A DNA stretch of 64,000 nt from Streptomyces luomodiensis (GCF_031679605.1 NZ_CP117522.1:2852001-2916000); one strand, 5' to 3'. Positions 44,082-53,427 are shown, counted from the stretch's first letter. A program made the numbers and translations. The notes: generated by a model not told the origin, from the sequence alone.

Positions 44082-44887
44082 GACTTCTTGGCCTTTGCGG
44101 TCCGGGCGGCGACCCAGATGGTGAGGACGATCATCGCGCCCATGCCGAAGACCCAGCCGAACAGACCCTCGCTCACCGGGCCGAGCCCGCCGAGCTCAAG
44201 GCCACCGGGGGTCTTGCTCTTGTCGCTGTTGACCGTGTCGAGGTAGGCGATGATGTCCTGCTTGTTCTTCTCCGGCATCACGGTGTCGGGGAAGGAGGGC
44301 ATGTTCTGCGGGCCGGTCTGCATGGCCTCGTAGAGATGCTTGGGGCTGACCCCTTCGAGGGACGGCGCGAACTTGCCGTTGGTCAGGGCGCCGCCCTTAC
44401 CGCCGAAGTTGTGGCACTGCGCGCAGTTCGTCCGGAAGAGCTCCCCGCCCTTCGCGACGTCCGCGCCATCGGTGCTGTACTGGTCCTTGGTGGGCGTCAC
44501 CGGACCGGCACCGAGCGAGGCGATGTACGCGGCGAGCTGCTCGATCTCGGCGTCCGAGTAGATCTTCTTCTTCTTCGGCACCTGGGCGCCCGGCTGCTGC
44601 GCGGGCATACGGCCGGTGCCGACCTGGAAGTCCACGGCGGCGGAGCCGACGCCGACCAGGCTCGGGCCGTCAGAGGTCCCCTGACCGCCCGTGCCATGGC
44701 AGCTGGCGCAGCCGACGGCATAGAGCTTCTTGCCCTCCTCGATGGCGAGGGACTGGGCGGAGCTGTCGTCGGCCTTCGCCTCACTCGGCGAAAACGCTGC
44801 GTACAGCCCTCCAGTGACCGCCAGCGCGAAGAGTAGGACGACGAGCGCAGCCAGCGGATGGCGCCGTCGTGCGGAGAGCTTTTTCAC
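44078..44887 (-). CDS. qcrC: Di-heme cytochrome c subunit of the bcc complex
   Basis: 269 residues. N-terminal signal-anchor, two c-type heme sites CASCH (about residue 60) and CAQCH (about residue 156), and a C-terminal transmembrane helix (VFGMGAMIVLTIWVAAR). It replaces both cytochrome c1 and soluble cytochrome c, handing electrons straight to the aa3 oxidase. GTG start. A Lys-rich KKKKIYSDAEIEQLAAYI segment lies between the domains. Confidence 0.97.
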   Translation of the reverse strand: MKKLSARRRHPLAALVVLLFALAVTGGLYAAFSPSEAKADDSSAQSLAIEEGKKLYAVGCASCHGTGGQGTSDGPSLVGVGSAAVDFQVGTGRMPAQQPGAQVPKKKKIYSDAEIEQLAAYIASLGAGPVTPTKDQYSTDGADVAKGGELFRTNCAQCHNFGGKGGALTNGKFAPSLEGVSPKHLYEAMQTGPQNMPSFPDTVMPEKNKQDIIAYLDTVNSDKSKTPGGLELGGLGPVSEGLFGWVFGMGAMIVLTIWVAARTAKAKKS

Positions 44888-44956
44888 GGATTACCCCGGT
44901 GTCAGGATCTTCTGCGTCGATGCTGTTAAGGACGTTATTCCGGTGCGGTGACCGGC

Positions 44957-45577
44957 TTACTTGATCATGTAGATCGTGGCGAAGAGGCCGATCCAGACGA
45001 CATCGACGAAGTGCCAGTAGTAGGACACGACGATGGCCGCCGTCGCCTGCTGGTGGGTGAACCTCTTGGCCGCGTACGTCCTGCCCAGGACCAGCAGGAA
45101 GGCGATCAGGCCGCCCGTCACATGCAGTCCGTGGAAGCCGGTGGTCAGGTAGAACACCGAACCGTACGGGTCGGACGAGAGCGAAAGCCCGTCGTTCTTG
45201 ACCAGCTCGGTGTATTCGAAGATCTGACCGCCGATGAAGATCGCGCCCATGATGAAGGTGATCACGAACCAGGTCCGCAGCTTCTTCACGTCGCCGCGCT
45301 CGGCGGCGAAGACGCCGAGCTGGCAGGTGAGAGAGGAGAGCACCAGGATCGTGGTGTTCGTCGCGGAGAACGGGAAGTTCAGCGCGGACGCCATTTCCTT
45401 CCAGTGCTCGGCTCCGGTCACCGATCGCAGGGTGAAGTACATCGCGAAGAGGGCCGCGAAGAACATCAGCTCGGAACTCAGCCAGATGATGGTTCCGACG
45501 CTGGTGAGGTTCGGCCGGTTGACCGACGGGTGCGCGTGCCCGGTTTCTACTGCTGTTGCTGTCGCCACGACCGACAT
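44957..45577 (-). CDS. ctaE: Cytochrome c oxidase subunit III
   Basis: 206 residues, five or so transmembrane helices. Typical sequences: [24 protein letters not shown]-like [23 protein letters not shown] and [21 protein letters not shown] at the end. First gene of the qcr operon, physically apart from ctaCDF as in mycobacteria. The ATG at 45577 lacks a strong Shine-Dalgarno site. Two TTGACR sequences lie upstream on this strand (near 45640), but no convincing -10 at the right distance is seen. Confidence 0.97.
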   Translation of the reverse strand: MSVVATATAVETGHAHPSVNRPNLTSVGTIIWLSSELMFFAALFAMYFTLRSVTGAEHWKEMASALNFPFSATNTTILVLSSLTCQLGVFAAERGDVKKLRTWFVITFIMGAIFIGGQIFEYTELVKNDGLSLSSDPYGSVFYLTTGFHGLHVTGGLIAFLLVLGRTYAAKRFTHQQATAAIVVSYYWHFVDVVWIGLFATIYMIK

Positions 45578-45788
45578 TATGTCGGTCGCTTATCCAGCCC
45601 TCACTCCCGGGGGTCCCGTTCGGAGTGTCAAGGGCCGCGTCAAGGGCATCGACCCTGCTCGTCGGGGCTGTTCGGGACAGTCCCCCGAAGGGAGGAGAGA
45701 TCCGTACGCCCCCTCCTCCGGACGGCTGTACGGGAGTAGCATCCGCCCCAGGAGCCCGGCAGATCACTTACTTCGCCCGGAGGTCATG

Positions 45789-46190
45789 ATGCGGCCGACC
45801 GCAACGGTGCTGGTCTACAGCGACGACGCGAGCACCCGCGAGCAGGTGCGCCTGGCGGCCGGGCGCCGGCCCGCCGCCGATGTGCCCCCGGTGGAGTTCC
45901 TGGAGTGCGCCACCCTCCCGGCCGTTCTCTCGGCGCTGGAGGAGGGCGGTATCGACGCCTGCGTGCTGGACGGTGAGGCGGTGCCCGCGGGCGGGATGGG
46001 CGTCTGCCGGCAGATCAAGGACGAGATCTTCCAGTGCCCGCCGGTGCTGCTGCTCATCGGCCGCCCGCAGGATGCCTGGCTGGCCACCTGGAGCCGCGCG
46101 GAGACCGCGGTGGCGCATCCGGTGGACCCGGTCGCCCTGGCGGACGCGCTGGCCGGGCTGCTCCGCAAGCGGCTCTCGGTGGACGCCTGA
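45789..46190 (+). CDS. Stand-alone receiver-like protein
   Basis: 133 residues. A CheY-like alpha/beta fold: ATVLVYSDDASTREQVRLA at the start, a possible phospho-acceptor Asp in ACVLDGEAVPAGGMGVC, PPVLLLIGRPQDAWLA (threonine position replaced) and a closing helix DALAGLLRKRL. The usual switch Lys is absent (VAHPVDPVAL at that place), so it is probably a degenerate receiver with a structural or sensing role. It has no output domain. GGAGG lies five bases before the ATG at 45789 (an ATG directly before it is too close). Divergent from ctaE; a possible -10 TAGCAT is at 45737. Confidence 0.82.
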   Translation: MRPTATVLVYSDDASTREQVRLAAGRRPAADVPPVEFLECATLPAVLSALEEGGIDACVLDGEAVPAGGMGVCRQIKDEIFQCPPVLLLIGRPQDAWLATWSRAETAVAHPVDPVALADALAGLLRKRLSVDA

Positions 46191-46199
46191 CCTCACCGT

Positions 46200-46237
46200 C
46201 TTCCTCACACCCGGGGACCTTCCTCACACCTGGGGAC
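46200..46237. repeat. 19-bp tandem duplication across the L,D-transpeptidase stop codon
   Basis: CTTCCTCACACCCGGGGAC is followed at once by CTTCCTCACACCTGGGGAC. The second copy contains the end of the transpeptidase gene and its stop codon (minus strand); the first copy repeats it outside the gene. Confidence 0.75.
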
Positions 46238-47471
46238 GGAGCCGGGCCGAGTCGGCGGGGGTGCCGTCGGGCTGGCCCGCGGCGATCGCGCTGCCCTTGC
46301 GCCAGTCCGCCCACGCCATGTTCCAGTCGCCGTAGCCGTTGTCGAACGTCGCCATGTCCTCGCCGTTGCTGTTGACGACCTCCACGATGTCGCCCAGGCG
46401 CACGGTGTTGAAGAACCACTCGGCGTTCGCGGTGCTCATGCCCGTACAGCCGTGGCTGACGTTGGCGTAGCCCTGCGAACCGGTGGACCAGGGCGCGGCA
46501 TGGACGTACTCACCGCTCTTGGTGACCCGGGCGGCCCAGTAGACCATCAGGTCGTAGGAGCCGGCGCCGAGTCCGATGCTGGCGCCCGTCATCCGTACGG
46601 CTGATTCCTTGGCCAGGATCACCTTGATGCCGTTCCGGGTGTCGAATCCGGGCATGCCGGTGGTGATCGGGATGGTCCGGATCGGCACGCCGTTCCGCTT
46701 CACCGTCATCTGGTGGGTGCCGGAGTCGGTGAGGGCCTCGATGCGGTCGCCGGTGGTCAGCCGCAGCGATGTGGACGGGCCGCCGTAGAGCCCGCCGCCG
46801 ACCCTGATGCCCTTGAGATTGGAGTGGACCGTGATGGTGGCGTGGGCGGGCCAGTACTCCCGCGGACGGTAGTGCAGATTGCGGCTGTCCACCCAGTGCC
46901 AGACGCCCTCCACCGCGGGCCGCGAGTCCACCTTCAAGGCGCGTTCGATCACGGCTCGGGCCGAGGGGTCCTTGACGGGCCGACTCAGCCGGGCCGTGAT
47001 GGGCTGCCCCACCCCGTACTCCCCCGCCTTGGGGCCGAAGGTGACCTTCAGCAGCCGGCGGGCGGGGCTGGTGGTGAAGTCGACGGTACGGCGGCCGGGG
47101 GCCCCGTTGGAATCCTCCGTGGACACCTTCAGTGTGTAGCGCGCCCCCGCGGCCAGTGGCACGGTGCTGCGCCAGCGCTTGCCGTCGGACGCCAGCTCGC
47201 CCCGGACATAACGGCCCGCGGCGTCGGTGGCCGTGACGTCCGTGATCCGGCTGTCGTCGTCCTTGGCCGTCACGACGAGCGGTTTGTCCGGATCGGCCTT
47301 GCGGCCGTCGCCGTCGCCGCTGAACGAGATCTGGTCGGCGGCGTCGTACGGCTTGGCGGACAGGGGGTCGGGAGAGCCCCCGCATCCGCTCAGACCCGCT
47401 ATCAGCGGCGCCACCAGCAGGGCGCAGGTGAGCGTCGCCCGGCTGCTGAGTGATCGAGGTGTGTGGCTCAT
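46224..47471 (-). CDS. L,D-transpeptidase lipoprotein (YkuD, with Ig-like domains)
   Basis: 415 residues. Lipobox LSGC at about residue 30; two Ig-like/big-domain segments (about 45-250); YkuD catalytic domain with the motif YANVSHGCTGMSTANAEWFF, where the Cys is the nucleophile. Layout is that of LdtMt2-type enzymes, which form 3-3 cross-links in peptidoglycan. A C-terminal Trp-rich tail (GDWNMAWADWRKG) matches the LdtMt2 lid. It lies between the cta and qcr operons on the same strand with its own promoter region. Its stop lies in a 19-bp duplication. Confidence 0.93.
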   Translation of the reverse strand: MSHTPRSLSSRATLTCALLVAPLIAGLSGCGGSPDPLSAKPYDAADQISFSGDGDGRKADPDKPLVVTAKDDDSRITDVTATDAAGRYVRGELASDGKRWRSTVPLAAGARYTLKVSTEDSNGAPGRRTVDFTTSPARRLLKVTFGPKAGEYGVGQPITARLSRPVKDPSARAVIERALKVDSRPAVEGVWHWVDSRNLHYRPREYWPAHATITVHSNLKGIRVGGGLYGGPSTSLRLTTGDRIEALTDSGTHQMTVKRNGVPIRTIPITTGMPGFDTRNGIKVILAKESAVRMTGASIGLGAGSYDLMVYWAARVTKSGEYVHAAPWSTGSQGYANVSHGCTGMSTANAEWFFNTVRLGDIVEVVNSNGEDMATFDNGYGDWNMAWADWRKGSAIAAGQPDGTPADSARLRPQV

Positions 47472-47568
47472 GGTCTCAACGTACGAACGGCGTCCGTGCC
47501 CGTCGCGCCGGATGAGGCAGTGGAGTGAGCCACCGGCCCGTGCCCCGGTGCGCGGGCGACAACGCGTA

Positions 47569-47608
47569 AGCGGGGCCCGGACACCTGGGGAGGTGTCCGG
47601 GCCCCGCT
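47569..47608. terminator. Terminator of the ctaCDF operon
   Basis: AGCGGGGCCCGGACACCT and AGGTGTCCGGGCCCCGCT form a perfect 18-bp stem with a GGGG loop, 33 bases after the ctaF stop on the minus strand. Confidence 0.88.
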
Positions 47609-47640
47609 CGTCTCACCGGTCGTGTCGGCCGACCGGCCCG

Positions 47641-48039
47641 CTACTGGTTGGCGTTCTCGCCGCGGTAGTACTCGAAGACCCAGCCGAAGAGACCGATCAT
47701 GATGATCGGGGCCGAGAAGAAGAGCAGCCACCAGCCGAAGACCACGCCCAGGAAGGCCATGGCGCCACCGACGGCCAGGGAGAGCGGCTGCCAGCTGTGC
47801 GGGGAGAAGAATCCCAGCTCACCGGCGTCGTCCGCGACGTCCGCGTCCTTGTTGTCCTGCGCTCCGACATCCACCCGGCGCGCCGTGAACGCCAGGTAGT
47901 AGCCGATCATGATGCTCAGCCCGAAGGCCAGGAAGAGCGCGGTGGTGCCGGCCGGCTCCTTCGACCACACGCCATAGACGATCGCCATGACGAGGATGAA
48001 GACGGCCAGCCAGATGAACATCCGGCCTTGGACCTTCAC
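47641..48039 (-). CDS. ctaF: Cytochrome c oxidase subunit IV (actinobacterial type)
   Basis: 132 residues with three to four transmembrane helices ([38 protein letters not shown]; the Trp-rich [25 protein letters not shown]) separated by an acidic loop ([14 protein letters not shown]). It matches the small fourth subunit of actinobacterial aa3 oxidase. The GTG start overlaps the ctaD stop (GTGA). Confidence 0.94.
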   Translation of the reverse strand: MKVQGRMFIWLAVFILVMAIVYGVWSKEPAGTTALFLAFGLSIMIGYYLAFTARRVDVGAQDNKDADVADDAGELGFFSPHSWQPLSLAVGGAMAFLGVVFGWWLLFFSAPIIMIGLFGWVFEYYRGENANQ

Positions 48040-49778
48040 TTGCCGGCCTCCTTACCACCCGCGAGGGCCTTGTCATCGTCAGGCGCACCGTGGTTCTCGA
48101 GCTGGTCGAGCGCCGCGATCTCCGGGTGGTGCAGGTCGAACGCCGGGGATTCGGAACGGATCCGCGGCAGGGTGAGGAAGTTGTGCCGCGGGGGCGGGCA
48201 GGAGGTCGCCCACTCCAGCGAGCGGCCGTAGCCCCAGGGGTCGTCGACCTCGACCTTCTTGCCGTACTTGGCGGTCTTCCAGACGTTGTAGAGGAACGGC
48301 AGGATCGACAGGCCCAGCAGGAAGGAGCTGATGGTCGAGATGGTGTTCAGCGTGGTGATGCCGTCGGCCGCCAGGTAGTCGGCGTACCGGCGGGGCATGC
48401 CCTCGGCGCCCAGCCAGTGCTGGACCAGGAAGGTGCCGTGGAAGCCGATGAACAGCGTCCAGAAGGTGATCTTGCCGAGCCGCTCGTCGAGCATCTTGCC
48501 GGTGAACTTCGGCCACCAGAAGTGGAATCCGGAGAACATCGCGAAGACCACGGTGCCGAAGACCACGTAGTGGAAGTGGGCCACCACGAAGTACGAGTCG
48601 GAGACGTGGAAGTCCATGGGCGGCGACGCCAGGATCACACCGGTCAGACCACCGAAGGTGAAGGTGATCAGGAAGCCGATCGCCCAGAGCATCGGGGTCT
48701 CGAAGCTCAGCGACCCCTTCCACATCGTGCCGATCCAGTTGAAGAACTTGATACCGGTCGGCACCGCGATGAGGAACGTCATGAACGAGAAGAACGGCAA
48801 CAGCACTCCGCCGGTGACATACATGTGGTGGGCCCACACCGTCACCGAGAGACCGGCGATCGAAATGGTCGCGGCGATCAGGGAGATGTAACCGAACATC
48901 GGCTTCCGGGAGAAGACCGGAATGACCTCGGAAATGATGCCGAAGAACGGCAGCGCGATGATGTACACCTCTGGATGGCCGAAGAACCAGAAGAGGTGCT
49001 GCCAGAGCAACGCTCCGCCATTGGCCGCGTCGAAGACATGCGCCCCGAATTTACGGTCCGCCTCCAGGGCGAACAGCGCGGCGGCCAGCACCGGGAAGGC
49101 GAGCAGGACCAGCACCGCGGTCAGCAGCACGTTCCAGGTGAAGATCGGCATCCGGAACATCGTCATGCCCGGGGCGCGCATGCAGATGATCGTGGTGATG
49201 AAGTTGACCGCACCGAGGATGGTGCCGAAGCCGGAGAGGGCCAGACCCATGATCCACATGTCCGCGCCCACACCCGGTGAACGCACCGCGTCCGACAGCG
49301 GGGAGTAGGCGAACCAGCCGAAGTCGGCCGCGCCCTGCGGGGTCAGGAAGCCGCCCACCGCGATCAGCGAACCGAACAGGTACAGCCAGTACGCGAACAT
49401 GTTCAGCCGCGGGAACGCCACATCGGGCGCACCGATCTGCAGCGGCATGATCCAGTTCGTGAAGCCCGCGAACAGCGGGGTGGCGAACATCAGCAGCATG
49501 ATCGTGCCATGCATGGTGAACGCCTGGTTGAACTGCTCGTTCGACATGATCTGCGTACCCGGACGGGCCAGCTCGGCGCGCATGAAGAGCGCCATGAGGC
49601 CGCCGATGCAGAAGAACGCGAACGACGTGACGAGATAGAGCGTGCCGATCGTCTTGTGGTCCGTGGTGGTCAGCCACTTGACGACGACATTGCCCGGCTG
49701 CTTCCGGCGTACCGGCGACTGCCGCTCATGCGAGCCGGCCGTGTCGGCGGCACCCTGGGGTTCGTTGAGGATGCTCAC
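48036..49778 (-). CDS. ctaD: Cytochrome c oxidase subunit I
   Basis: 580 residues, twelve transmembrane helices. Heme/copper ligands: MHGTIM (low-spin heme a His), [15 protein letters not shown] (CuB His cross-linked to Tyr), [10 protein letters not shown] (CuB His pair), and [11 protein letters not shown] (heme a3 and heme a His). D-channel motif NxxxxxxN-type [12 protein letters not shown] region is present. It is the catalytic core that reduces O2. GTG start overlaps the ctaC stop, and the ctaF start overlaps its stop. Confidence 0.98.
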   Translation of the reverse strand: MSILNEPQGAADTAGSHERQSPVRRKQPGNVVVKWLTTTDHKTIGTLYLVTSFAFFCIGGLMALFMRAELARPGTQIMSNEQFNQAFTMHGTIMLLMFATPLFAGFTNWIMPLQIGAPDVAFPRLNMFAYWLYLFGSLIAVGGFLTPQGAADFGWFAYSPLSDAVRSPGVGADMWIMGLALSGFGTILGAVNFITTIICMRAPGMTMFRMPIFTWNVLLTAVLVLLAFPVLAAALFALEADRKFGAHVFDAANGGALLWQHLFWFFGHPEVYIIALPFFGIISEVIPVFSRKPMFGYISLIAATISIAGLSVTVWAHHMYVTGGVLLPFFSFMTFLIAVPTGIKFFNWIGTMWKGSLSFETPMLWAIGFLITFTFGGLTGVILASPPMDFHVSDSYFVVAHFHYVVFGTVVFAMFSGFHFWWPKFTGKMLDERLGKITFWTLFIGFHGTFLVQHWLGAEGMPRRYADYLAADGITTLNTISTISSFLLGLSILPFLYNVWKTAKYGKKVEVDDPWGYGRSLEWATSCPPPRHNFLTLPRIRSESPAFDLHHPEIAALDQLENHGAPDDDKALAGGKEAGK

Positions 49779-50737
49779 GATGTCTTGGTCTCCGCGTTCT
49801 TGGCGGCGTCCGTCTGCTCAATGCCCGCCGGGATGTAGCCGGTCTGGCCCTTCTTCGCCAGCTCCTTGAGGTGCTGCTGGTAGCGCTCCGGCGACACGAC
49901 CTTGACGTTGAAGAGCATCCGGGAGTGGTCGACGCCGCACAGTTCGGCGCACTTGCCCTTGAAGGTGCCCTCGCGGTTCGGGGTGACCTCGAAGCGGTTG
50001 GTGTGGCCCGGGATGACGTCCATCTTCATCAGGAAGGGGACCACCCAGAACGAGTGGATGACATCGCGGGACGTCAGGATGAACTGGACCGACTCGCCCT
50101 TCGGCAGCCACAGGGTCGGACCCGGGTTGCCGGTCTGCGGGTTCCGCTCACCGGGGGTGCCCGCCTCGTAGACGCCCTCCGCGCCCTTGGGGACCGCGCT
50201 GAGCATGCGCTTGGGGATCGAGGAGATCTCCTTGGCGGTCGCCTTCGGAGTCGCGGTCTTCCCGTCCACGTTCTCCATGTAGTTGAAGCCCCAGCTCCAC
50301 TGGTAACCCACCACGTTGACCACGTGGTCGGGCTTCTTGGAGGTCTTGAGGAGCGCGTTCTCATCGCGTGCGGTGAAGTAGAACAGCACCGAGACGATGA
50401 TGATCGGGACCACGGTGTACAGCGCCTCGATCGGCATGTTGTACCGGGTCTGCGCGGGAACCTCGATCTTGGTCCTGCTGCGGCGGTGGAAGATGACCGC
50501 CCAGATGATCAGGCCCCAGACCAGGACGCCCGTGGCGAGCGCTGCCGCCCACGAGCCCTGCCACAGGGAGAGGATCCGCGGCGCCTCCTCCGTGACGGGG
50601 GTAGGCATTCCGAGGCGGGGGAAGTCCTTCGATGTGCAACCGGTGGCGGTCGCCAGGACCAAGCCCGCGGCCAGCGCCTGCAGCAGCTTCCGCCGCACCG
50701 GGCGCCGCGACGAGCGGTCGGAGCCGTTGGGACTCAC
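49775..50737 (-). CDS. ctaC: Cytochrome c oxidase subunit II
   Basis: 320 residues. Lipoprotein signal with lipobox TATGC (Cys about residue 34), two transmembrane helices (about 60-80, 105-125), and a cupredoxin domain with the CuA motif [12 protein letters not shown] (two Cys, His, Met) and an earlier His in [13 protein letters not shown] [13 protein letters not shown] start at 50737 with GGAAGG upstream; the long open frame extending further upstream runs through the repeat tract and is not coding. First gene of the ctaC-ctaD-ctaF operon with GTGA overlaps throughout. Confidence 0.97.
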   Translation of the reverse strand: MSPNGSDRSSRRPVRRKLLQALAAGLVLATATGCTSKDFPRLGMPTPVTEEAPRILSLWQGSWAAALATGVLVWGLIIWAVIFHRRSRTKIEVPAQTRYNMPIEALYTVVPIIIVSVLFYFTARDENALLKTSKKPDHVVNVVGYQWSWGFNYMENVDGKTATPKATAKEISSIPKRMLSAVPKGAEGVYEAGTPGERNPQTGNPGPTLWLPKGESVQFILTSRDVIHSFWVVPFLMKMDVIPGHTNRFEVTPNREGTFKGKCAELCGVDHSRMLFNVKVVSPERYQQHLKELAKKGQTGYIPAGIEQTDAAKNAETKTS

Positions 50738-50816
50738 GTAGCGCCTTCCCGAGAGTCTCGCCCGCGCGGTCGGCCGCGGCCGTCTGTCTGGTCGGTCGCC
50801 GGCCCGGTGCGGGCAG

Positions 50817-50845
50817 GGGTTTGGATGTTTATGCGGACCAAACCC
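50817..50845. promoter_or_regulatory. AT-rich inverted repeat in the ctaC promoter region
   Basis: GGGTTTGG-N13-CCAAACCC is a perfect 8-bp inverted repeat in the most AT-rich patch between ctaC and the repeat tract, 80 bases upstream of the ctaC start. TAGGGT and CATAAA (minus strand) are possible -10 elements nearby. It is a candidate operator; no known regulator is assigned. Confidence 0.45.
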
Positions 50846-50939
50846 TACTGGACGCCATTTGGGGTCGTGCGGGGAGGGTGCCCAACGCGCCGGGGCGCTC
50901 CACGAAGGGGTGGAATCCCGGGCTCCGGTGGCCTTTTCC

Positions 50940-51850
50940 GCACCTGACACGACCCCGCCCCCGGCCCCGGCACACCCCGCTTCGGGACCCTGGCACGGCC
51001 CGGCTCGGGGTCCTGGCACGGCTCGGCTCGGAGCCTTGCGCGCCCCGGCTTGGGGTCCTGGCACGGCTCGGCTTGGGGCCCTGCGCGCCCCGGTTCGGGC
51101 TCCTGGCGCGGCTCGGCTGGGGGCCCTGCGCGCCCCGCCCCCCCGAGTCGGCCACGGCCCAGCCTCGGCGCCGATGCGACCCAGCTGCGAGGCCAGTGCG
51201 GCCCGGCACGGCGCGGTCGCGGCCCCGCACCCGCGCGACCCCGGCCACCGGCCCGGCGTGACCTCGGCTCCGCGGTCGGTGCGGTCCCGGTACGGACCCG
51301 GCCCGCCCTCGCCCCCGGAGCCGGTGCCGTCTCCGTCCCGGACCTGGCGCGGCCCGGCCTCGGGCTGACGCGGCCCCGACCCGGGGCCAGGTGCGGCACG
51401 GCCCGGTCTCGGCGCCGATGCGACCCAGCTGCGAGGCCAGTGCGGTCCGGCACGGCACGGCACGGCACGGTCGCGGCCTCGGCCCCGCACCCGCGCGACC
51501 CCGGCCACCGGCCCGGCGTGACCTCGGCTCCGCGGTCGGTGCGGCCCCGGTACGGACCCGGCCCGCCCTCGCCCCCGGAGCCGGTGCCGTCTCCGTCCCG
51601 GACCTGGCGCGGCCCGGCCTCGGGCTGACGCGGCCCCGACCCGGGGCCAGGTGCGGCACGGCCCGGTCTCGGGGTCGGTGGGACTCGGCTGCGAGGCCAG
51701 TGCGGTCCGGCACGGCACGGTCGCGGCCCCGGCCCCCGGAGCCCGGCGGGGTCTCGGCTCGGCGGTCGGTGCGGCCCCGGTACGGACCCGGCGCGGCTCG
51801 GCCTCGCGCCCGGCACGGCTCGGCCCCGGCCGCCGGGCTCGGACGGGGGC
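50940..51850. repeat. GC-rich tandem-repeat tract between ctaC and the cysteine desulfurase gene
   Basis: The 1156-base gap (50738-51893) holds no credible gene. From about 50980 to 51140 it is made of about 60-base units (GGTCCTGGCACGGCTCGG, TTGCGCGCCCCGG). From about 51164 onwards longer units repeat: the segment starting CGATGCGACCCAGCTGCGAGG recurs with offsets of 244 and 260 bases (landmark GCGAGGCCAG at 51187, 51431, 51691), with over 180 bases nearly identical between the first two copies and a shorter third copy. The length difference is a CACGG expansion. Long open frames on both strands in this tract are by-products of the base composition. Confidence 0.88.
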
Positions 51851-51893
51851 CGCGCGCGCCCGGTTGTCGGTGGTGGCGACTAGCGTTTCGTAT

Positions 51894-53294
51894 GTGCCCT
51901 ACTTCGACGCGGCCTCGTCCGCTCCGCTGCACCCCGTCGCCCGGCAGGCGCTCCTGGCCGCCCTCGACGAGGGGTGGGCCGACCCCGCCCGGCTCTACCG
52001 GGAGGGGCGCCGCGCCCGGCTGTTGCTGGACGCCGCGCGGGAGGCGGCGGCCGAGGCCGTGGGCTGCCGCCCGGACGAGCTGGTCTTCACTCCTTCGGGG
52101 ACGCGCGCGGTGCACGAGGGCATCGCGGGGGCGCTCGCGGGCCGTCGGCGCGCCGGCCGTCATCTGGTCGTCTCCGCCGTGGAGCACTCCTCGGTGCTGC
52201 ACGCGGCGGCCGCGCACGAGGCGGACGGCGGCACGGTCACCGAGGTGCCGGTGGACCGTATGGGGCGGGTCGCGCCGGGCGCGTACGCGGCGGCCCTGCG
52301 GGAGGCCCCGGACGGGGTGGCGCTGGCCTGTCTGCAGTCCGCCAACCACGAGGTGGGCACCCTCCAGCCAGTGGCCGAGGCGGCCGAGGAGTGTGCGGCG
52401 GCGGGCGTACCGCTGCTGGTGGACGCGGCGCAGTCGCTCGGCTGGGGTCCCGCGGCGGGCAAGTGGTCGCTCCTGACGGCAAGTGCCCATAAGTGGGGTG
52501 GCCCTGCGGGGGTGGGGCTGCTCGTGGTGCGCAAGGGGGTGCGCTTCCGTACGGCCTCGCCCGCCGACGAGCGGGAGTCGGGCCGCTCCCCCGGTTTCGA
52601 GAACCTCCCCGCGATCGTCGCCGCGGCCGCCTCGCTGCGGGCCGTCCGGGCGGAGGCCACCGCCGAGGCGGAACGGCTGCGGGGGCTGGTGGACCGCATC
52701 CGGGCGCGGGTGCCGGCGCTGGTGCCGGAGGTCGAGGTGGTCGGCGATCCTCAGCGGCGGCTGCCGCATCTGGTGACCTTCTCCTGTCTCTATGTCGACG
52801 GAGAGGCGCTGCTCCACGAGCTGGACCGCGCGGAGTTCTCGGTCTCGTCCGGCTCCTCGTGCACCTCGTCCACGCTGACCCCGAGCCATGTGCTGCGCGC
52901 GATGGGGGTGCTGTCCGAGGGCAATGTCCGGGTCTCGCTGCCGCGCGGTACGGCCGAGGCGGAGGTGGACCGGTTCCTGGAGGTGCTGCCGGGGGTGGTG
53001 GCCGAGGTGCGCGAGCGCCTGGGCGCGCCACGGCCGGCCGGAGCCGAAGCCTCCGCCCCGGCTCCCGAGCCCGAGCTGGTGGTCGATTCGCTCGGCAAGC
53101 GGTGCCCGATCCCGGTGATCGAGCTGGCCAAGGTGATCGGCGACGTGCCGGTGGGCGGCGTGGTGACGGTGCTGTCCGACGACGAGGCGGCCCGGCTGGA
53201 CATCCCGGCGTGGTGCGAGATGCGGGGCCAGACCTACGAGGGCGAGCGCCCGGCCGAACGGGGCGTGGCCTACCGGGTCCGCCGCCGCGACTGA
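51894..53294 (+). CDS. Cysteine desulfurase fused to a TusA-type sulfurtransferase domain
   Basis: 466 residues. Residues 1-375 are a NifS/IscS-type desulfurase: VFTPSGTRAVHEGI, SAVEHSSVLHAA, SANHEVGTLQP, LLVDAAQSLGW, PLP Lys200 in ASAHKWGGPAG, and the catalytic loop SVSSGSSCTSS with Cys323. A Pro/Ala linker follows, then residues 395-466 are a TusA/SirA domain with the active motif LGKRCPIPVIELAKVI (Cys404). The donor and first acceptor of persulfide sulfur are thus in one chain. GTG at 51894 starts the homologous part; no Shine-Dalgarno site is seen, and TAGCGT 8 bases upstream hints at a leaderless message. Likely sulfur sinks are thiamin, Mo-cofactor or tRNA thiolation (inference). Confidence 0.92.
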   Translation: MPYFDAASSAPLHPVARQALLAALDEGWADPARLYREGRRARLLLDAAREAAAEAVGCRPDELVFTPSGTRAVHEGIAGALAGRRRAGRHLVVSAVEHSSVLHAAAAHEADGGTVTEVPVDRMGRVAPGAYAAALREAPDGVALACLQSANHEVGTLQPVAEAAEECAAAGVPLLVDAAQSLGWGPAAGKWSLLTASAHKWGGPAGVGLLVVRKGVRFRTASPADERESGRSPGFENLPAIVAAAASLRAVRAEATAEAERLRGLVDRIRARVPALVPEVEVVGDPQRRLPHLVTFSCLYVDGEALLHELDRAEFSVSSGSSCTSSTLTPSHVLRAMGVLSEGNVRVSLPRGTAEAEVDRFLEVLPGVVAEVRERLGAPRPAGAEASAPAPEPELVVDSLGKRCPIPVIELAKVIGDVPVGGVVTVLSDDEAARLDIPAWCEMRGQTYEGERPAERGVAYRVRRRD

Positions 53295-53302
53295 GCCCCG
53301 TC

Positions 53303-53420
53303 GGCCCTGTCCGGCACATCACGCCGTCCGGCGGAGGCGGTGCGCGCGGCCTCTGGCACACGGGGTGCCTCCCAGCGGTGGCTGGAGGAGCCGGCACGGC
53401 GGGATGTGTCGGACAGGGCC
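53303..53420. terminator. Nested bidirectional terminator between the desulfurase and adoK genes
   Basis: GGCCCTGTCCGGCACATC (53303-53320) and GATGTGTCGGACAGGGCC (53403-53420) pair with one wobble, closing a loop that contains a second hairpin, CCTCCCAGC/GCTGGAGG (53368-53388). It lies between two convergent genes. Confidence 0.65.
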
Positions 53421-53427
53421 GGTGGGG

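Noticed and set aside
49775..51718. A ctaC reading frame extended 327 codons upstream through the repeat tract
   Set aside because: The extension is Arg/Pro/Gly/Ala-rich translation of tandem repeats; the lipoprotein signal and Shine-Dalgarno site place the start at 50737.
50829..52889. Long open frame on the minus strand across the repeat tract and the desulfurase gene
   Set aside because: It runs antisense to a clear PLP enzyme and its sequence is low-complexity; long stop-free frames are common in such GC-rich DNA.
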